DNA of 64,000 nucleotides from an uncultured Bacteroidales bacterium (lineage in GTDB: Bacteria > Bacteroidota > Bacteroidia > Bacteroidales > Paludibacteraceae), in contig CALAUA010000013.1 of assembly GCA_937891975.1 (NCBI GenBank), positions 136,765 to 200,764 on the forward strand. Reading direction: 5' to 3'. A program made the position numbers and the translations under genes. The stretch's first letter is position 1. Each line of letters starts with the position of its first letter. The notes below the pieces were generated by a model, which was not told the origin of the DNA, ran no database searches, and saw only the letters and a list, made by a program, of their open reading frames with translations. Positions 61,001-64,000 of this stretch are shown here, in pieces.

Positions 61001-62646
61001 GATTCTTCATCTATGTTTTCAGTTGTTGGCTTCGCATATTCCAACATGCATTTCATGAGGCGAGATGTAGTACTACCCATAGGTAACTTTTTGTCTGCAG
61101 GGTAGTTCCATGTGAGCTGCTTTTGAGCAATCTCATCTTTTATAGATTTAGTATTTACCTTGTCTTGTGAAAGTTTTTGCTTTTGTTCCACAATGTGTTT
61201 CAATAGGACCTCTTGAGTTATTTCATGACGAGATAATAGCCATTCAACTAACTCTGCTTTATTTGTAATATACTCTGTCGTCACATTTTGCATGATGCTG
61301 CCATTGTATATCTGCAGATTACTCAAAAAATCCCATGCACGATATTCTTCATACAAAGGATGTGACTTAGAAATGCATTTATGATATACTTTTTCTCCAC
61401 TATTCTCGTTCTTTACATATTCGTATGGACACTCACTGATACTCGATTTCTTACTCTTTAAGGGGCGTTGATAAAAAAGAATATCCTCAATTAATAAATG
61501 CACAAAGTCCTTTTTTAATAAAGCATTACTATGAGCAGGGTTATTAGGATATAGTGCTTCCACGCAAGAAGTAAACAACTCAGCGTCTTGCAATTCCGCC
61601 ATATATTGCTTCTGCGTATTCAATATTTGCACCAATTCCTCTTTGTACAATTCACGCTCAATAACACGCACGAGTTTGCCTAACACTTTGGTATCTAATT
61701 TTCTAATTAGAGTGTCGTAGATAAACTCGCCTGTGGTTTTACCACTTTCAGCAATCTGTTTCTCTGTTTTTATCTTTAGTAGACCCCAATCATTTTCGTC
61801 AGGCGCTCTAAATGTACGCTTTATACAACCCTCTTTGTCCACTATAGGTTTACCATCTTGGTCTATCGTTGTCGTTACTATAAATTCCTTGGTAGTTCCC
61901 TTCCATTGATTGGCATATCTTTCTTTTGACAAAAACTCCCAACCATTTTCTAAAGTAATTTTATGCTGATTTTTAGCAATCACTTCAACATTTACCACAT
62001 GCAATACTAGATATTCTTGCAGTTTATTATCCAATTGTTCTTCGTCTTCTCCTCGAAGTTTCTCATACCCCCTCTTTTGATTAAACATCATCAATAACCA
62101 AGCCAACTCCTCTTTGGATATAGCCTGCCTCAATGCTTTCTTGCGAAGATAATAGACTGTCCAATCATACGGAATCTTCTTTTGCCCATTTCTAAATTCA
62201 GGATGTAATGTGTAGAACTCCTCTAACATCTCGTTGAAAGCACTCCTAAAAAGGAATTGCATTTTTCCATTCTCATCAGGACACCACGCGAGCTTAGGTT
62301 CTTGTCCTTTGTTCAATTGACCATAGCGATTGAGGTGTTTGGTATAATGCTCTGGCAAAAAGCCCATAAGGTTTAATACACGATTAAGTCGCTCACGACG
62401 CAAAGCGCGACGCTCATATAAGCGTCTAGTACCTCTTGCTTGGGTGCGTTCTCGTGTCTGGGAGATTGATCTACCATTTTCAAAATCACCCATTTCCTTG
62501 GCATCCATAGGAATTATGCGACTGCCTGCATTGGCTATACTTGTTGGTTGTAAACCGTTGTCGGTTGTTTCTGCATTAACGACCGCCCAACCAATACTGT
62601 TGGTACCAAGATCTAAACCAAGAATTTTCTTTGTTGCCATAGTCAT
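58033..62646 (-). CDS. cas9: Type II-C Cas9 endonuclease
   Basis: An RNA-guided nuclease of 1,537 residues, among the larger II-C proteins. RuvC-I is ILGLDLGTNSIGWAVV (Asp12). The arginine-rich bridge helix is RRLYERRALRRERLNR. RuvC-II is IHVELGRDLKNSSEKR (Glu near residue 750), HNH is YQIEHIIPQSRYFDDSMNNK (His near 885) and RuvC-III is LDHRHHAMDAIVIACTT (near 1085). All catalytic residues appear intact, so it should cut both strands. The C-terminal region holds the PAM-interacting domain; PAM unknown. ATG 62640 (MATKK) is an alternative start. First gene of cas9-cas1-cas2, with a very short leader after the promoter at 62661. Confidence 0.98.
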   Translation of the reverse strand: MTMATKKILGLDLGTNSIGWAVVNAETTDNGLQPTSIANAGSRIIPMDAKEMGDFENGRSISQTRERTQARGTRRLYERRALRRERLNRVLNLMGFLPEHYTKHLNRYGQLNKGQEPKLAWCPDENGKMQFLFRSAFNEMLEEFYTLHPEFRNGQKKIPYDWTVYYLRKKALRQAISKEELAWLLMMFNQKRGYEKLRGEDEEQLDNKLQEYLVLHVVNVEVIAKNQHKITLENGWEFLSKERYANQWKGTTKEFIVTTTIDQDGKPIVDKEGCIKRTFRAPDENDWGLLKIKTEKQIAESGKTTGEFIYDTLIRKLDTKVLGKLVRVIERELYKEELVQILNTQKQYMAELQDAELFTSCVEALYPNNPAHSNALLKKDFVHLLIEDILFYQRPLKSKKSSISECPYEYVKNENSGEKVYHKCISKSHPLYEEYRAWDFLSNLQIYNGSIMQNVTTEYITNKAELVEWLLSRHEITQEVLLKHIVEQKQKLSQDKVNTKSIKDEIAQKQLTWNYPADKKLPMGSTTSRLMKCMLEYAKPTTENIDEESKKNILYAQYLEPLWHIMYSISKPLELEKALTKFSQQAKAPIHFDIQLVEKLKKVKAFEKQYGAYSHRAIKKLLMLMRCGKFWTLDNINPKNLWEIQVRNRVERIITGEEDKNMSTWIREKCKEMHELSDFQGLPKWLAESIIYNQANKEKWNSPEDIDQYIQDFKIHSLNNPVVETVVLETLRVVRDIWKQEGQIDEIHVELGRDLKNSSEKRASIQQQIQKNEQATLRAKYLLMEMMNPEIATALELEGLRTFSPSHQELFRIYESDAIDQAVLNKDKEFIEEHNKTISAIASANKPSTQEVKKYLLWLAQQYRSPYTGEIIPLGKLFTPAYQIEHIIPQSRYFDDSMNNKVICEAEVNQLKDRMLGLEFIKKHGGEKVTLSGDNIVLIKTEEAYKELVSECFGKNSRKKEILLLEDIPETFIARQLNDTRYISKLIKKLLSNIVREYNPVTNELEKEETSKNLIVCNGKTTDYLKQDWGANEVWNHIVLPRFERMNHLLETHEFTAQTKEGHTIPCVPLKHQKGFNKKRLDHRHHAMDAIVIACTTRNHVALLSNEASMPKNQQTKIMLSKILRNKENYTYNGKTHTKYTSFIKPWPTFAQDMETTLNDIVVSFKQNLRVLNRSFNYTTKRNAKGEKETEKQTNLVVRKSLHKASTFGLVNLQKRKDVTLKVALMNPDRIVKKDLRDKIKSLLAENMNEKQIKTYFEEHQDVWHELNLKKIEVYYFTNETSERYFAKRVALSSDFKAEHIEKITDSGIQEILRRHLELCGNNAEEAFSPEGIERMNQNILVLNNGKPHKPIYSVRKYESSEKKFAIGQTDVKTKQYVEAADGTCLYFAIYKSMINGKEKRSCYTIPLQIVIECQKKNYKNWKIELDKWMRSNNEIDDSIELYALLSPGDLVYMPTYEEIANGKILWNKNNVYKVVSFDNTKCYFVPHYVASSIIDKEEFTRHNKISRVQFIDGDNRLIKDYCIPFKTNRLGEISKV

Positions 62647-62660
62647 TAGAATTTAATGCG

Positions 62661-62692
62661 CAAAGGTACAAAAATTATTGTACATTTGCAAA
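62661..62692 (-). promoter_or_regulatory. cas operon promoter
   Basis: TACCTTTG (minus, 62661-62668) and TTTG at 62689-62692, 20-bp spacer. A second TACCTTTG box lies 62 bp further upstream (62723-62730) without a clear partner. Confidence 0.78.
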
Positions 62693-62766
62693 TATTTTTT
62701 ACTTTTGAGTTCATTTCGGCTGCAAAGGTACTATATCAAACTGCTAAAACTTGTCAGTATGTAAAG

Positions 62767-62801
62767 AAAAATGCACTTTTTTTGTGGAAAAGTGCATTTT
62801 T
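62767..62801. terminator. Terminator of the YdeI-like gene
   Basis: Perfect 14-bp inverted repeat AAAAATGCACTTTT / AAAAGTGCATTTTT with a 7-nt centre, between the YdeI-like gene and the cas promoters. Confidence 0.75.
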
Positions 62802-62823
62802 AATACTCTATCGTGCAAATATC

Positions 62824-63177
62824 TTAGTTTTTCAAAGCCATTGCCAATACCCTTCGACCTGCATCGGTCATCAGTCCGCGCGCTTCGAGGTCGGCGCAGC
62901 GTTGTTTGTTGAGTTCCGTCCAATGGCTGCGTTTGCGGCGTGGCGACAAGCGTTGTGCTAGTCTGCCATCGGGTAGGCGCTTCAAGGTGGAGTCAATCCA
63001 ACCAAAGCAAAGTGCTTCCTCCACTACGTCAATATACGGCAAACAAGCAGCCGAACAGGGTGGGCGTTTGCTGCGATACATGGCTATCCAACATTCCTTT
63101 GCCTCTTCGCCGTGCTCCAACAGCCAATTACGCAACTGATCGCGGTGGGTAAACTCGAGTAGGTTGGTGATTTCCAT
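62824..63177 (-). CDS. YdeI/OmdA-like protein
   Basis: A 117-residue protein matching the short form of the YdeI/OmpD-associated family: TNLLEFTHRDQLRNWLLEHG, the conserved ECWIAMYRSK, ALCFGWIDSTLKRLPDGR, QRLSPRRKRSHWTELN and the C-terminal AGRRVLA. The biochemical role is unknown; some relatives affect resistance to antimicrobial peptides. Its own promoter is at 63197. Confidence 0.85.
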   Translation of the reverse strand: MEITNLLEFTHRDQLRNWLLEHGEEAKECWIAMYRSKRPPCSAACLPYIDVVEEALCFGWIDSTLKRLPDGRLAQRLSPRRKRSHWTELNKQRCADLEARGLMTDAGRRVLAMALKN

Positions 63178-63196
63178 GGTGGTTTTATTTATGCTG

Positions 63197-63227
63197 CAAA
63201 GGTACGATATTTTTTGCAGATAGACAA
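63197..63227 (-). promoter_or_regulatory. Promoter of the YdeI-like gene
   Basis: TACCTTTG (minus, 63197-63204), TTG at 63225-63227, 20-bp spacer. The hairpin GAAAATAGCGA / TCGCTATTTTC begins at the edge of the TTG. Confidence 0.75.
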
Positions 63228-63461
63228 GAAAATAGCGAAAAATCGCTATTTTCTGTTTAGTGAACGCGCCGAAGGCGCTACTGTTTAGGGTTTAGAGGAG
63301 AGGAGTCGGGACAGGCGAGGCGGGACACCGTCGAGCGTGTTTGCAAATATGCAAGAAAATAGCGAAAAATCGCTATTTTCTGTTTAGTGGACGCGCTGAA
63401 GGCGCTGTTGTTTAGGGTTTAAAGGAAGGGAGTCGGGACAGGCGAGACGGGAGTCCGTCGA
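63225..63461 (+). repeat. Direct duplication of a 110-bp composite element
   Basis: Copies 63225-63334 and 63352-63461: hairpin GAAAATAGCGA-aaaa-TCGCTATTTTC, a GTTTAG unit (stem GCGCC-gaa-GGCGC in copy 1, GCGC-tgaag-GCGC in copy 2), then GGAGTCGGGACAGGCGAG and CCGTCGAG. The first two parts also occur at 47101-47165. Confidence 0.88.
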
Positions 63462-63511
63462 GCCAGGGAAAGATGAAAGTGGGAAACGGACAAAGAGTAA
63501 AAAATGTGCAC

Positions 63512-63601
63512 TTGAGCGGAGCCGTGTTTTTACCCTCTTAGTATGTATTATTTCCCCTGTATAGGGGGAAATTATACTAAGGGGTTACGGCTCCTGCTCA
63601 A
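63512..63601 (+). other. Long imperfect hairpin
   Basis: Arms 63512-63557 and 63565-63601 pair in four blocks: TTGAGC(A)GGAGCCGT, ACCC(T)CTTAGTAT, ATTTCCCC and complements, with bulges on the left arm. It could be a structured RNA or the remnant of an element. Confidence 0.65.
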
Positions 63602-63666
63602 AAATGGTTAAAAATATGATAAAAAATAGTAGTGTGTACTTTTTTTTGAAAAATGTGCATTGAAAA

Positions 63667-63698
63667 TTTGGAAATTCGACAATTTATTCGTATCTTTG
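63667..63698 (+). promoter_or_regulatory. Promoter before the right-edge gene
   Basis: TTTG at 63667-63670, 20-bp spacer, TATCTTTG at 63691-63698. The leader to the ATG at 63986 is about 280 nt. Confidence 0.7.
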
Positions 63699-63841
63699 CA
63701 GTTGATTTGGAACCAAGAACAAGGACCTAATTACCTTAGCGATGACAATACATAAACCTAAAATCTCCTTAACTGAGTTGCATGGATTGTATGTAAAAAA
63801 AGTGTTATTGCACTTATAGTGATCCCTCGGGGAAGTGGTAG

Positions 63842-63944
63842 GAATTGTGCGTGTATTGTGCGTGAATAGTGCGTGTATAGTGCGTGTATAGTGCGTAATT
63901 GAAAGAGAGGTGTAGAGTGTAAAGTGTAAGGCGTAAAGTGTAGA
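63842..63944 (+). repeat. 11-mer array next to a heptamer array
   Basis: Five 11-bp units (63842-63896: GAATTGTGCGT, GTATTGTGCGT, GAATAGTGCGT, GTATAGTGCGT twice) then five heptamers (63910-63944: GTGTAGA, GTGTAAA, GTGTAAG, GCGTAAA, GTGTAGA), all within the leader of the next gene. Confidence 0.9.
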
Positions 63945-63985
63945 AGCAAGAAATATATTACAAACCTTAATTAAACTAAGTTATT

Positions 63986-64000
63986 ATGTCAAAAACTACT
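63986..64000 (+). CDS. Start of a further gene (5 codons visible)
   Basis: ATG AAA-type start reading MSKTT at the window edge, preceded by an A/T-rich stretch and a promoter with a long leader. Product cannot be identified. Confidence 0.45.

Noticed and set aside
62681..62707. Two plus-strand TAnnTTTG boxes (TACATTTG, TACTTTTG) upstream of cas9
   Set aside because: No gene or structured RNA follows on the plus strand; probably chance in AT-rich DNA.
63742..63819. 25-codon ORF (MTIHKPKISL...) in the leader of the right-edge gene
   Set aside because: No clear ribosome-binding site, no family similarity, and ORFs of this size are expected by chance.
1..64000. Insertion sequences, integrases, phage genes, tRNA or rRNA
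   Set aside because: Looked for transposase-like ORFs, terminal inverted repeats and TTCGAATC-type tRNA arms; none convincing.

Overview
The window comes from a Bacteroidota chromosome, most likely an anaerobic, fermentative Bacteroidales. Many genes are preceded by the Bacteroidota promoter pair TTTG / TAnnTTTG spaced almost always by 20 bp. The gene content fits: BtuB/BtuG/BtuH-type surface cobalamin uptake, methylmalonyl-CoA mutase, DUF2851, DUF4465, BspA-type LRR and PKD proteins, and a large type II-C Cas9. No rRNA, tRNA, transposase or prophage gene was recognised.

Layout. 1-6.8 kb: pyruvate phosphate dikinase (3' part outside the window), then a rightward run of a flavodoxin-fold reductase, a C_GCAxxG_C_C protein, dihydrolipoyl dehydrogenase, a YbaK-type editing domain, GtrA, an S1/P1 nuclease and a deacetylase-like protein. 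6.9-11.6 kb: leftward operon DUF2851 plus two GH13 amylase lipoproteins. 12-26.2 kb: rightward housekeeping block (gyrA, TPR protein, ruvX, CoA-transferase, amidase, MlaD, dnaA, endonuclease I, nadA, a metallopeptidase). 26.2-38.5 kb: a two-component pair, a 42-aa membrane protein, a Na/Ca exchanger, an ECF sigma operon, a Na/Pi transporter, an Fe-alcohol dehydrogenase and a phosphoesterase/GNAT/LRR operon. 38.7-45.8 kb: a leftward cobalamin-uptake operon behind a clear cobalamin riboswitch. 46.3-51.7 kb: a CWC/acetyltransferase pair and mutAB. 51.8-55.7 kb: sdaA, lysC, lysA. 55.7-62.7 kb: a complete type II-C CRISPR-Cas system (tracrRNA, array, cas2, cas1, cas9). 62.8-64 kb: a YdeI-like gene, a repeat-rich stretch and the first codons of a further gene.

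Functional links. The cobalamin uptake operon and the B12-dependent mutase lie within 10 kb of each other; with PPDK and an acyl-CoA transferase they suggest a succinate/propionate fermentation that depends on scavenged corrinoid. The CRISPR locus is self-contained: the tracrRNA is transcribed divergently from the array, its anti-repeat matches 19 nt at the 5' end of the repeat exactly, and one hairpin separates the array from the converging cas operon.

The most unusual feature is spread over the whole window. Most intergenic regions carry small islands of perfectly phased 7-, 8- or 11-bp tandem units, often wrapped around GC-rich hairpins whose two arms change together between copies. Related islands also sit in frame inside at least four protein genes (a response regulator, a phosphoesterase, serine dehydratase, a C_GCAxxG_C_C protein). 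One 42-43 bp hairpin element is shared between the serine dehydratase gene and an intergenic site, with a different but still self-complementary stem. I recognise no described element family matching this.
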